A stretch of DNA of 64,000 bases from Siderastrea radians (lineage: Eukaryota; Cnidaria; Anthozoa; Scleractinia; Rhizangiidae): NCBI GenBank assembly GCA_964017195.1, contig OZ024890.1:65832367-65896366 (forward strand). Direction: 5' to 3'. The notes beneath the pieces are model-generated. The model ran no database searches, was not told where the DNA came from, and worked only from the letters and a program-made list of their open reading frames with translations. The translations under genes were made by a program, and so were the position numbers. Shown here one piece after another: positions 1-11,700 of the stretch (positions within the stretch are counted from its first letter, which is position 1; every line of letters starts with the position of its first letter).

Positions 1-925
1 CCCTGTATACCCTTGTATAACCTTGAATACCCTTGTGTACCATTGACTACCCCTGTATACCCTTGTATACCCTTGTTTACCATTGTATACCCTTGATTAC
101 TCCTGAAGACCATTGAATACTCTTGACTACCCCTGTATAACCTTGTATACCCTAGACACCCTTGTGTACCTTGAATACCCATATATATTCATGTATACCC
201 TTGTCTATCCTTAAATACCCTTTTATACCCTTCAATACCCTTGTATACCCTTGAATACGCCTGTATACCAAATGAATGTATCCCCTTGAAGTCCCCTGTA
301 TACCCTTGATTACTCTTGACTACCCCTGTATACCCTTGTTTACCTTGTATGCCCTTGTTTCCCCTCGTATAACCCCTGTATACCTTTAACTTGTATTTCC
401 TTTAATGCCACTGTTTACCCTTGAATACCCTGAATACCCTTGTATACCTTTGAATACCCTTGAATACCCTTTTTTGCCCTTTTTTACCCTTGTATACTCT
501 TGAATACCCCTGAATACCCTTGTATACCCTTGAATATCCTTGAATACCCCTGTATACCCTTGATTACCCTTGTATACCCTTAAATACCGCTGTATACTCC
601 CATATGCCCTTGTATACCCTTAAATACCACTGAATACCGTTCTATACCTTGAATACCCTTGTATACCCCTGTATACCACTGTATACCCTTGAATATCCTT
701 GAATACCCCTGTATACCCTTGAATTCCCCTGTATATTCCTGAATTCCCTTGAATGCCCTTGTATATTTTTGAATACCCCCGTATACCTTTCTATACCCTT
801 AAATACCCTTGATACTCTGTATACCACTGTATACCCTTGAATATCCTTGTATTAACCCTTGATTACACTGGTACAAAAACCAGGTGTGTTCTTGTGTGTG
901 TCTTGAATACCCCTGTATGCCCTTG
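1..925. repeat. Minisatellite, ~10-bp unit, array 1 (left edge open)
   Basis: A degenerate tandem array of a roughly 10-bp unit reading TACCCTTGTA, TACCCTTGAA or TACCCCTGTA on the plus strand. It begins at or before the window edge and fades near 855, with a last cluster at 899-925. The open frames inside it on both strands are products of the repeat and are not genes. The same unit occurs in the opposite orientation at 1797-2996. Confidence 0.95.
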
Positions 926-1796
926 ACCCAACAATCAGTGTTCAATAATTTGCAGTTAACAGCATCCGCACAAACAATGTGACAAATTCAAGGCAAACTG
1001 GAGTTTGCAAGAAAGAGGGAAGCTGCATTAGTGAATCTTCATTATGGTGTTACAGCCCTCGATAACTAAGGGGAAAACCGTAAAACTTAACCTTTTGTTT
1101 TTTCTTAGTAAGCTTTTCCCTTAAGCAAACCATCTTTTACTAGCCCTTTCAGCCCCGAAATTAACATTGCAAATTTTTTTCTTTTGTATTCCCATTTTTG
1201 TTTTCCTATATTTTATTAATTTCCCATATTCAATTTTTTTATATTTCGTTTCTCAATTGGTACTAATTGAGAGAGTTGATTGGATGTCTAGAGATTTTAT
1301 CTTTGGTGATCATTTTTGTTTTATCAAGCAGTGCTATTTTGAGGAGAAATAAGATGCTTGAGTACTGGGGGTTCAAAAGTGATAGGAAGGCAAAGTGTTG
1401 AGCCAAGAATGTTGAACCTGCTTATTGATTCCAAAATATAAGTTTAATAATTCTGTTCAAGCTGGGTAGTATATATCGTTATTACCTGTTTAAATGACGT
1501 TGTATAATTGTAGCTTATTAGATACGTTTGGTATCAGATTTTATAAAGAAAGTCTATGTACCCTGCAATATTTTGAGGAGATGTGCAAAAATCCCATATC
1601 CAGGCCATTTTGTTTCTCATGTTAAATAAATCCTTGGTTTTGTTATGATTTAGTTTAGTCTGGTCATCAACAAATTTCCAGAAAAGATTCACCAAGCCTT
1701 GACATGCTTTGGGTGTGGCAGCTCCCAGCGTTCTCCAAAATCTGCAAAATAAGTAGCCTGTATTGCAGACGAAACTAAACCCTTAAGAACACAGCA
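926..1796. other. Non-repetitive spacer between two minisatellites
   Basis: This AT-rich stretch separates the two oppositely oriented arrays. I see no convincing coding region, tRNA or other feature. A 61-codon open frame at 1167-1352 is phenylalanine/isoleucine-rich because of poly-T and has no recognisable motif. Confidence 0.6.
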
Positions 1797-2996
1797 ATCA
1801 AGGGCATGGAGGGGTATACAGGGGTATACAAGGGAATTCAAGGGTATTCCGTTTACAAGGGCGGTCAAGGGTATCCAGGGGTATTCAAGAGTATACAGTG
1901 GTATTCAAGGGTATACAAGTGTATATAGGGATATACAGGGTAAACAAGGGTATACAGGGGTATTCAAGAGTAATCAAGGGTATACAGGGGAATTCAAGGG
2001 TATATATTGGTATTCAGGGGTATTCAAGGGTACACAGTGGTATTCAAGGGAATGCAAGTTAAGGGTATATATACAGGGGTATACAAGGGGAAACGAGGTG
2101 TACAAGGTAAACAAGGGTATACAGGGGTATTCAAGAATAATCAAGGGTATACAGGGGAATTCAATGGTAAAAATAGGTATTCAAGGGTATGCAAGGGTAT
2201 ACAAGGGTACACAGGGGTATTCAAGGGTATACAAGGGTAGTCAAAGGTATTCATGGGTATCCAAGGGTATTCAAGGGTATTCATGGGAATTCAAGGGTAT
2301 ACAGGGTTATTCAAGGGTATAATAAGGTATACAAGCGTATACAGGGGTATTCAAGGGTATACAGGGGTATTTAAGGGTACACAGGGGTATTAAAGGGTAT
2401 AAAAGGGTAAATAGGGGTATTCAAGGGTAAACTGGGGTATTCACGGGTATAAAAGGGTATTCAAGGGTATACAAGGGTATTCAAGAGTATTCAGGGGTAT
2501 GCAGGGGTATACAGGGGTATTCAAGGATATTCAAGGGTATACTGTGGTATAAAGAGGTATTCAAGGGTGTACAAGGGTATTCAAGGGTAAACAGGGGTAT
2601 TAAAGGGTATACAAGGGTAAACAGGGGTAGTCAAGGGTACACAGGGTATAAAAGGGTATTCAAGGGTATACAAGGGTATTCGAATTCAGGGGCATGCAAG
2701 AGAATTCAAGGGTATACAGGGGTATTCAAGGGTATACAGGGGTATACAAGAAGGGTAAATGGGGGTATACAAGGATATTCAAGGGTAAACAGGAGTAGCC
2801 AAGGGTATACAGAGGTATGCAAGGGTAAACAGGGGAATACAAGGGTATTAAAGGGTAAACAGGAGTAGTCAAGGTATACAGGGGTATGCAAGGGTGAACA
2901 GGGATATACAAGGGTAAACAGGGATATACAAGGGTATTCAAGGGTACACGGGGGTATTCAAGGGTATAAAAGGGTATTCAAAGTATACAGGGATGT
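1797..2996. repeat. Minisatellite, ~10-bp unit, array 2 (inverted relative to array 1)
   Basis: Tandem units read GGGTATACAG, GGGTATTCAA and variants, the reverse complement of the unit in array 1. Point variation is high and no unit is uniform, so the array is old or evolving by conversion. All open frames in it are low-complexity (IQGYSRVYKG-like) and are not genes. Confidence 0.95.
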
Positions 2997-3021
2997 ATTG
3001 ATTACAATATAATCATTGGGC

Positions 3022-3142
3022 ACATTATGCCCAATGCATCCATGGCATTCTCCCATGGAGTATATACCAATTTGGGTGTATTGATTATATGCCCAATGCA
3101 TCCATGGCATTCTCCCATGGTGTATATACCTAATTTGGGTAC
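3022..3142. repeat. Two-copy tandem repeat, ~60 bp
   Basis: Two near-identical copies of a segment containing ATGCCCAATGCATCCATGG, CATTCTCCCATGG and GTATATACC, directly next to the inner edge of minisatellite 2. The unit is rich in short palindromes (CCATGG, ATGCAT). Function unknown. Confidence 0.85.
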
Positions 3143-4016
3143 ACGGGTCGTTTGGATGATTTGGGAAAAGCAAGACATTTTGATCTCAAGTTTCAGTATC
3201 TCATGTGTTTTTTTTCGAAATGTTTTAGCTTTGCTTTTGTTAAATTCGAATTTTTCACCGTAAACAATGATCTAATTATCAAGGATTAGGGAAATCACGA
3301 GCGCGTTGCCTGCATAATTTTTACGGAGGCGGATGTACACAAATTCAAGAACTGACTTCACAAGTTAGTCAATGGACAAACCTGCTTTATATTAGTACTG
3401 TTTTGTACTCGAGGTGAGTTTTTATCACAGCTGTTTTATTACGAAAGTTTACACGGTACATTGTACTTTTCAAGCAGTTTGCGAATTCCATCTGCAGGAA
3501 GCTAGACCAATTCTTTCTTATGGACGCGTAAAGTTGCTCTGCTCGATCAATCGGAGTAAGACCCGATCGACAGCGATTGTGCATCCTGTAGTTTATTTTG
3601 ATTCTATTCAGCTGTTACATTTTTGCAAGTAACAGCTTATCAATTACAATTTTTTTTATTTATTGACTTCAGAAGTGAAAAACACTTTAAGCTAATAGGT
3701 TCAAGCATCGATCTATTCGATCTGATGTTATTTGAAGTAATATTCACAGCGGTCTTACCCAAGCGAGTATAAGAGAGACATACGCGTAGAATGCATTGTC
3801 ATTACGGTAGGTCATTACTATGGCGCCACTGTGCTTCTCCTTACCCTTTCTCCACTCTGTGCGGTGCCTCTTTCAGATGATTTAATTTTGTTTTTCTGCC
3901 CTCCTCATCCCACGGTCCCTGTCTTTCACTGGCCTGTACCTTTCATCTGAAAGAGGCTGCCAAATTCCCATAACTTAAAGGAGTGCCCGTAAGACCAGTG
4001 TAAATAGGATACTGTA
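3143..4016. other. Intergenic, no gene seen
   Basis: No coding region with recognisable motifs on either strand. A short inverted pair (CCTCTTTCAGATGA near 3866 and TCATCTGAAAGAGGC near 3943) suggests a decayed small palindromic element. Confidence 0.5.
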
Positions 4017-4334
4017 TAAAACACGAGAAAGAGTGTTTCATCAGGATTTCTCAAATTCATTAATAATTAATAAACACAAAACAAAGGAAACCACTTTCAT
4101 GACAGTAGTTTGGATCACCGGATCCCAATTAGCAAAAAATTTTGCGAAGTTTTGCTTTGAATTGCTCCAAGAATTATGAATGATTTAGAAGCCATATCAA
4201 AAACTCGAAAGAGTGTTTCATCTGATCAGGTATCCAAGCACCTCGAAGTCGGTTAAAAAAAATTGGATGCAGCACGTTTTTCAACCCACTGCTCGGTGTT
4301 TGGTTATCCTGATGAAACTCTCTCACGTTTGATT
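4017..4334. mobile_element. Small MITE-like element
   Basis: Both ends carry an imperfect inverted motif: GAAAGAGTGTTTCATCAGGA near 4026 and ATCCTGATGAAACTCTCTCA near 4307. A direct internal copy of the motif (GAAAGAGTGTTTCATCTGAT) sits near 4208. The element of about 320 bp has no coding capacity, which fits a non-autonomous DNA transposon. The exact ends and target duplication were not resolved. Confidence 0.55.
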
Positions 4335-4992
4335 TATTGTATTTGTTTTAATGAATATGTTTCACTGCTTTATAAGGGCGGAATTGTCTTATCACAAAGA
4401 AGAGAAACGAGTTCCACTAATTTCACCAATTTTTGCATCATGTTTAGTTAGTTTTGTACTACCTTTGGTCATTTTCAAACCTAATTGTTCGTTTTTAGAA
4501 AAGATTGTTTCAATTTTCAATTTGACTAAATCGTTACGAATTCCGAGACAACTCGTTGTTTACTTTTGCAAGGGGATTCCCAGGTTAGCAAAGCGGGTTT
4601 TTGTCATGAGATGTGCTTTAACTTGATTGAGTGTAGAGGGATAATGTATAGCTTTCCCCAGACTGACGATCTGCTTGTGTTTATCAAGTATTATATTTTG
4701 ATTTTACTGCTATGCTTACTGTCTGTATTCACAGTCTAGGTGCAACAGTTAATATTTTGTCATCTCAGTGTAAACATTCTCAGCGGTGGGCAAATTTCTA
4801 CTGCGCCGAGGTTCAACATTTGAGTTGAATTAACTTTTTCAGCAAAATACATAAAAAGCAGCATGAAAGATAAGCTGAGTCATCAGAGTTTAAACATCAC
4901 ATCATCCAGTAAAGCTATAGTCAAAATAATTTAAAATTATTGTGACAGACAGTCACACTTTTTGTCACGCCGGTTCGTATGTTGAAAGTAGT
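4335..4992. other. Intergenic, no gene seen
   Basis: AT-rich sequence with short open frames only; none shows a known motif. Confidence 0.5.
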
Positions 4993-5285
4993 GATCGAGT
5001 CGCTCATGAGCCAAAGGCCCAGACGAGCCGGAGCTTAACCCAGTTTCTGTAGCTTGAAGCAACTGAGAATATTGCTATTCCCCCTGAATGGGATGGTAGT
5101 CCATCGCAGGATTACCCCCAGCAGTATGTTGCCGGTACCCATAATTTTATACATCTGGGTGGAGTGAGACAATGTGGGGTAAAGTTTCTTGTCCAAGGAA
5201 ACAACACAATGGCAGAGACTGGACCTCGAGCCATTGACCTTCAGTTCTGAGGTCCAATGCACTACCCACTGTACTACTGCAAATG
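4993..5285 (-). mobile_element. SINE, tRNA-derived type
   Basis: Read on the minus strand, the element starts with a tRNA-like head (GTAGTACAGTGGGTAGTGC followed by GCTCGAGGTCC) and continues into a body with CTTTACCCCACATTGTCTCA, CCCTGCGATGGACTA-like sequence and a GAGCCGGAGC-type tail. I recall this body from SINEs scattered through marine invertebrate genomes. The 75-codon open frame inside it is not a gene. Confidence 0.65.
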
Positions 5286-7390
5286 CTAAGCAATGTAAAA
5301 ATATGGGATTTGTAAGTTGATTGATGCTAACATTTGTTAACCTGGGGGTGGGGTGGGTCAGAACTGCCAGTTAAAATGGTCATTGGGCTTTCTTGTTATT
5401 CCAGGGGTATGCATGCATTAGGAGCATTTTTGCGAAATAAATGTAACAATACTGATGATTTGATGAAAAAAAAAACTATCATGGTGTTTGCTTAGGTTGT
5501 GCAATGGCCACCTGCTTTCCTTAGGAAAATATTGGAGAGGGGCATCTGTGATTTAAAATATTATTATTGTTGCCCCGCCGTCAGGATGGGGCCTAGTATA
5601 CGTAGTACCCGTGTTTTTTGTTCCGTTTTATATTTTTTGGTGGTCACTTGTCCCACCACTTGGCCAAACAGATATTGGTCGCAAACTTCCGCTACGCTGC
5701 TTGGGATCGTATCTTCAGTGACCGTAATATATTTTGCAGCCTGAGGGGAGGGAGAACAACTTTAAGGTATAATGCTGCTGGGGCTTTTCTTGTTTATAGT
5801 GTTCCAGTATCCTGCCATTCTCTATTATAGCTATCGACCTTTTGTTCGTTTCTCTCTGTTGTAATAGTGCACGGAGGATTTGATGCGTTATAAGCCCTTT
5901 TGAAAGTGGTCTTTCCTGGTATTTTGTGCTAGCTTTTTTATGTTATTTTTTTCTTTCGCTCACAGTTCTCTTACCAGATATTTTATACCCGGCGAAATGA
6001 TGCTGCAGTATTTTTTTTAATGCTATGAAACAGGATACATGAAATGTCTGGCATTGAATGTTGTTTTTATTTCTGGGGAGGTTAATTTTTTAAAATGTTC
6101 ACTCTACTTGTTGATCACTAGTGGACAAGTAAGTGATGCATTAGTCCATATTAAGAAGGACAATATGAGTGAGCAATTGAGGTAGCTACATGGCCAACAC
6201 CTATACTGCAAACACAGATTTAATTGTGCCTAGTGAAGTACAGTTGTACATACATCTGATGTAGTGGTTTGAAAATTAAGAGCCAATCAGATTATTTCAA
6301 CATATTCCAGAAAAAAAATCACATGGCCTTTGGAATAATTATCAATGGTGCAATATGAATGCACCTCTTCAATTTTTCTTGAGGAGTCTAGGCAGCTGTA
6401 GCTGTACACACGCCACCTTTTTGTTTCTTTTGTTTGTGTACTTGTTTGTTTTTAGGGCAGCAAAGATACACGTTCCAACAATATGATACAGTCATATATC
6501 GATACAAGGACCACGATACTATACACAATAACTTATTATACAGTATATTTAAACTGTGTTTGATAAAATGAGTTACCAACAACTTAGACCATTACTTTCA
6601 AATAATTTATTTCCATAATAGCAAATTTAACAGAGTAATTATAACAAAACATCAAATCGCCTTAATTACAAGGGCTAAAATGCAGAGCTTGGGTAAGGAA
6701 TATTAAAGACAGTGATTTCACAAATTGGTTGATGTAGCATATTTTATAACCTCCCACGGGAAAATCTACAGTTAATGCTTTGTATTGTATCCTAATATAA
6801 TATCACAATATGTTGTTCAAATGTCAGTGTTAGTATCGTGGGAAAAACATCGGGGTTCACCAGTGCATCGGTGTATCATTGCAGCCCTATTTGTTTTTGC
6901 TAAGAATTACGTCAGTTTTTGGCTTACATTCAAAAAAGAATTTCCCATAGAGGTGGGAATTTATTTCAAACGTATTAAAACAAGCAAAACAAAAGAGCAG
7001 TGCTTCACTTAAGTCTTCAATTATTTTGAAGGTGATCTTGAGTGCCTTGGCAAGGAAAATCTTGCACTGTGGTGTCTTTCAATATGAAATGTATTCCTGG
7101 TGTCTGTAGATGTGTGATCTCTCTCTCTCTTTCTTGGATGTTTGATTTATAAAGTGGCAAATTACCGTGTCATTGTAATTAATAAGTCAGAAGACTTGCA
7201 CTGTAAGAACTGTGACAGATGCCTTATCCAGTCCCCTTGCCTGGTAGGCAAGAAAATGAGGTGAAAAAGTCTAACTTGCACACCTTCAAAATCTGGAAAA
7301 GTCCTGGAAACTAGACAGGACGTTGACTCATGTATTGACTCCAAGTCTATGAACTGCAATTATTTGCACAGCAATCATTTTTTTTTCCAG
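5286..7390. other. Upstream flank of gene A, no gene seen
   Basis: No supported coding region. A polypyrimidine tract followed by CCAG at about 7381-7391 looks like a splice acceptor just before the start codon of gene A, so an untranslated first exon probably lies somewhere here. I could not place it or a promoter with confidence. Confidence 0.45.
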
Positions 7391-7443
7391 GTCCTTATTG
7401 TGAGGAATCAAGGCTTAGAATTACTTGGATCAGCAGTTTTAAT

Positions 7444-8734
7444 ATGGCAGAGAAAGTGTTACATGCAACAGATGAGAAGGCAAATTTTCAGCGGTTAACA
7501 CGACTTCTGGTGTGTGGAGGAATCACACTTTTAAGGGAAGTGTTTGATTTTATTCACCTACCAGCTAATCTTTCGAGAACATTGAATAACCCTACAACAA
7601 AAGCACGCCTGCAAAGGCTAAGAGACCACAAAAAGGTCATTACCCAGCTAGAATGGAAGCATCTCTACCCATCTCCAGGGTTGTGTGGAACGTCGTCCAA
7701 TTTTGACATCACATTGCTTTTCAAATTGTTTAGAAACATATGCGGATTTACCCCTCCTAAATCTGGATGGGACAATCTACCTAACATCACAGATCACTCT
7801 CTTGAAGCAGACTTAGCTCGTATCAGATTCTACCGCAATGAAGTGTATGGCCACAGCAACGACATGGAAATATCTGATGCTGACTTTGTTGCTCTTTGGA
7901 GAGAAATCAGTGAGGCGTTGTTGAGAATTGCACACAACATAAGTAGTGCAAAGAAAGATGAGTGGGAAAAGGCCATCAATAAATTTCTGAATGAACCTCT
8001 GACTCCAGATGGCGACCAATCCGTAACAGAACTTAAGTCTTGGTACAAGAAAGATATGGATACTAAAGATGAAATGGAAAAGCTGACAAATGAAATGAAG
8101 GAAATGAAAATTAAGGAAGAGCAAAGGAACATGTTACTTATGGAGGAACTGAGAATTGTGCAGCAACAACAGAAACAAACAAACACCACGCTCAAGCAAA
8201 TGATCAATATTGTTATTAGTCCTGAAAGCTTTAAACCAGGTGGATCATCCAGCAATAGCCCAGGCCATTTGCCCAGTGACCCACAACTGCAGGAAGCAGG
8301 TGTGCAGACTCAGGCAGAGTGTGTGATTCCTATAGCTACGGAGCAACCACAAGCAGAAGGTGCAGCCGGCCAGTCTACTGGGGAACTGCAAACCAATCAG
8401 CAAAATTCTCCAGCAAATCTAGACTTTTGGTATGTTTTGTATTCTTTTAAAGAACCCATAATTCTTCTATTAAGATACTTGAGAATTAAGCTAGGAGTTG
8501 ACGTTCAAGACAACAGGCTAGGAAGTCTGGTGATAACAGTCTCCTGCAGCTCACTGGAAGTCCTCGAACAATTATGGGGAGACTACTGCAGTGGCCATCT
8601 GAATGAAGTGGTCCAGAAAACACTTGTAACACAGGAACTTTTGAAGGAGCTTTGCCTTAGTGAGGTGAAACTTACAACCATCATTTCTGAGAAGGAATAC
8701 AACATGTGCAAGGGGTGGTTCATGCATAGATCAG
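7444..8734 (+). CDS. Gene A exon 1: DZIP3-like HEPN, coiled coil, TRADD-N-like
   Basis: A single long coding exon of 430 codons plus one base. The N-terminal part resembles the HEPN domain of DZIP3-type proteins that is abundant in cnidarian immune-type genes. It keeps a HEPN signature R-x5-H (RNEVYGH, Arg131 to His137), the motif that forms the RNase site in active members. Residues 199-258 are charged and heptad-like (KDEMEKLTNEMKEM). A Gln/Ser/Pro-rich stretch (265-325) follows. Residues 325-425 match the pattern of the TRADD N-terminal domain: SLVITVSC, LEQLWGDYCSGHLNEVVQ, LCLSEVKLTTII, EYNMCK. The start ATG is preceded by a likely acceptor at 7391. The donor after TCAG at 8734 leaves phase 1, shared with the next exons. 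Confidence 0.8.
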
Positions 8735-11700
8735 GTAAAACTATTAACCTCTAACTCTTAAAAGCCATGGGAGGGACACTTATTAATAAGCCTTATGAGT
8801 GTGCATTTATTAAAAGAGTGCAAACATTGCACAAAATCCAACACATGTGCCACTTCTCAAGTGATTTTTTTAACTGATCCGTTGCTAGTGGCGATGAGTC
8901 CAATTCATAAAATGCCTATTTTGTTGCTGGTCACTTACGCCAGACATCCAACATGTCAGTGCACCCTTGATATCCGGTTTTCACTTCACCATGCAATCTC
9001 TTGCCCCTTCCAGTTTTCACTCGAAGGCCAGAAAACCAAGTGCAATTTTCTTCTGTCTCAGTTACCATGTGATGATATAAATTTTGTCATGCCATATTTA
9101 TATCTTTTTAAAAACATACTGCTTTAAACAAACTTGTAAACACATTTACACAAACAAACATGTAGTTCAAACAAAATGACTATTATGTTGCTTTTTATGC
9201 ATGTTATAAACGAGTAGTATCAACTTGAAGATGTATCAAGAATCCCTTTATTAATTTCTGGCTCAAAATCGTAAAGTGTCCATACACAACGTGTGTATTA
9301 AATATCTCAGTATAAGCCATTTTTTTTGTAATTAAAAAAAATGTCAGTTCAAAAGCTAAATGTGTTTTTTTTTTATCTTATTATGATCCCTCTCTTCTGC
9401 AGACATTGTGGGCAAACAACTTTGTGTTGAAGAAGAAATCTCAACAAGTGAGGCTGCCAAAGATACCAGAGTACATGTAGGTGCAACTACTGGTGACATT
9501 GATGAAGGTGAACACAGTGAATACCAAGGGGAGGGTATGAAGGGAACTAGACAGAGTGAAACAGAATCAAGTGCTAAGAAAGGTATGTACAACTAATAAC
9601 CTTGACAGCATCATGCAGCTATGTAATATTTCATAACTTGCTCTGACGGAAAAAGATATGGCTTTGCTTTCCCAATAATCACCATCCCTTTCTGTCCTGT
9701 TGCGAAAGACGGAAGTCACAACATAACAAAAAGATAGTCTGAGACAACTTGCTTCTTTCAGGTTAGGAGATTTCATTTCCACAAAAAGGGCTAAGAAAGA
9801 CATTCTATTAATTTTGGCATTAATTAAATTTAGGTGAAATATTAGTATTATTTTCCATTATCAGCACATTCTAATAGACAAAAGCCAAAGTATGAGCCTA
9901 AAAAAGCTGGGATGGGTTTTGAAAGATGACATTTAAACATACCACTGCTAGAGGTATATATTCTTGTTCCTAACTTAACTTTATTGTGTCTTGTTGAGAA
10001 TCTCTCTAGTGACATTGAATCCCATAAAATAACATTATTTTTAGTCCCACAGAGCAATTTTACAAAATTAAATTATAAAAATGTGTTCGTGAATTCATAG
10101 TTAGATAAGTCATGGAGGTATAATACTGCTACATTCTTTAGTGATCCTTTAGTGTGTCGCTCAAAAAATTGACAAAAGAGTTCACTGACTTAAATCTAGC
10201 CTGCTTGCTGGCGGTTTGAGGGTGTTTTATCGCAGAAAAAAACCCTGGAAAACCACCCGGAGTTCGCGATCGCCGGCGCCATCTTGGACTCAAGAAATCG
10301 GTCTGGGGCGCGTGACAAAGCGAAGTAGAGGGGGGCAGGGGGAGAAAAAGAAAAACCGCCCGCCCGAAAACTCGTCTCCTGTGAGTCGCAGATTTTGATT
10401 TCGAGGCATTCTGATTGGTCGATTTACATTTTGGAGACACGTAGAGAAGAGGCAGACAAGTGAGACAAAATAATGTCGAAGGCCAAGGAGAAATCGAGCG
10501 AGCGTTAGATTTTTTTGAAATTGAAAGATAGAAACGTTGTTTTGAAGCCTGAGCAAAGGCAAGCTGTGTGCAGTCTCCGAAAAAGGTGAAGATGTCCTGG
10601 TTCTTCTGCCTACTGGCTTTGGGAAAAGCATGATCTTTAGGTCTTCGGAATCGCAGAAATAGAGAACAATTTTCACATAATCATCGCCAAGTCTGCGCCT
10701 AGCATGCAATAGATATTTTCCCAACCAAAACCATTTCCAGGTTAAACACTCTACATCATACATAAGCTAAATACCTCTTTCCTGTCCATGTTTCTACGGT
10801 GTGGGAATCATCGCTAACTATTGCATAGACGCGCTGATGAAGCTTGCCATTCGGATCTTTGAGAGCAACAAGAAAGCGTTCTTCCAACACTTCCCTTGCG
10901 AAATGGATTCCCAGCTTTCTGGGAATTCCTAGGAATTCCTAAGAATTCCCCAAAATTCCCAACTATGCAAATTAGCTGTGACTAAGAAAGCTTGGAATTC
11001 TTGGGAATTTCTGGGAATGAGAGATATAAGGTCTGTGTAGGCTTGGAATTCCTAGGAATTCCTGGTTATTGCAAGCTATGCAAATTACCTACAATTTAAG
11101 AAGCTTGGATTTCGTGGGAATTTCTGGGAATAGATCTTATAAGATGTAATAAGGCTTGGAATTCCTAGGAATTCCTAAGAATTCTCAAGATCTTTTCAGG
11201 TTAAAGCTTAGTGTTATTTTTGGGCATTTAAGAGTGGCTTAATCCAAGTGTAGATCGCTAAACTGCTTTGGAGTTTTCTCACACCAAGTATCTCTTGACC
11301 TTTGGACAAAAACAAAACAGCCACCGAAAAACAAAACTGCTATCTTATATATACTACAAAGTACACATATCCGTCAAAATATTCAAACTTTCAGATAAGC
11401 ACATTTTGAGTTTCAATTTCTACTTGGAATGTTATGCTTAGTCTGTGCAAGAATTAACCATAAAACAGAAAAAATCATTTGTCAAAGAATAATCAGTTTT
11501 ACTTTACCTTGTTAATTTACATGATCATATCTGTTCAGTTCAGCATTGATTGCATGTCTTAATATTCACGCAGCCACTTAGCAATTTAACGATTAAAATC
11601 CGCAGGTTTCGAACTTTTGCGGGGGTAAATTTGTTCTAAGTCTCCATAGGTCCCAAAAAACGATTCAGTTGTGACTTCTTAGCAGAATGCAATCCTTAAA

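Noticed and set aside
2007..2374. Overlapping open frames of 60-77 codons
   Set aside because: They are translations of the minisatellite (IQGYSRV repeats) in several frames; not genes.
1..2996. Regular repeats as a CRISPR array
   Set aside because: Units are contiguous ~10-bp tandem repeats without spacers, and the genome is eukaryotic.
7813..8255. Minus-strand frames of 103 and 141 codons
   Set aside because: They are mirror frames of the HEPN/coiled-coil exon; no motifs.
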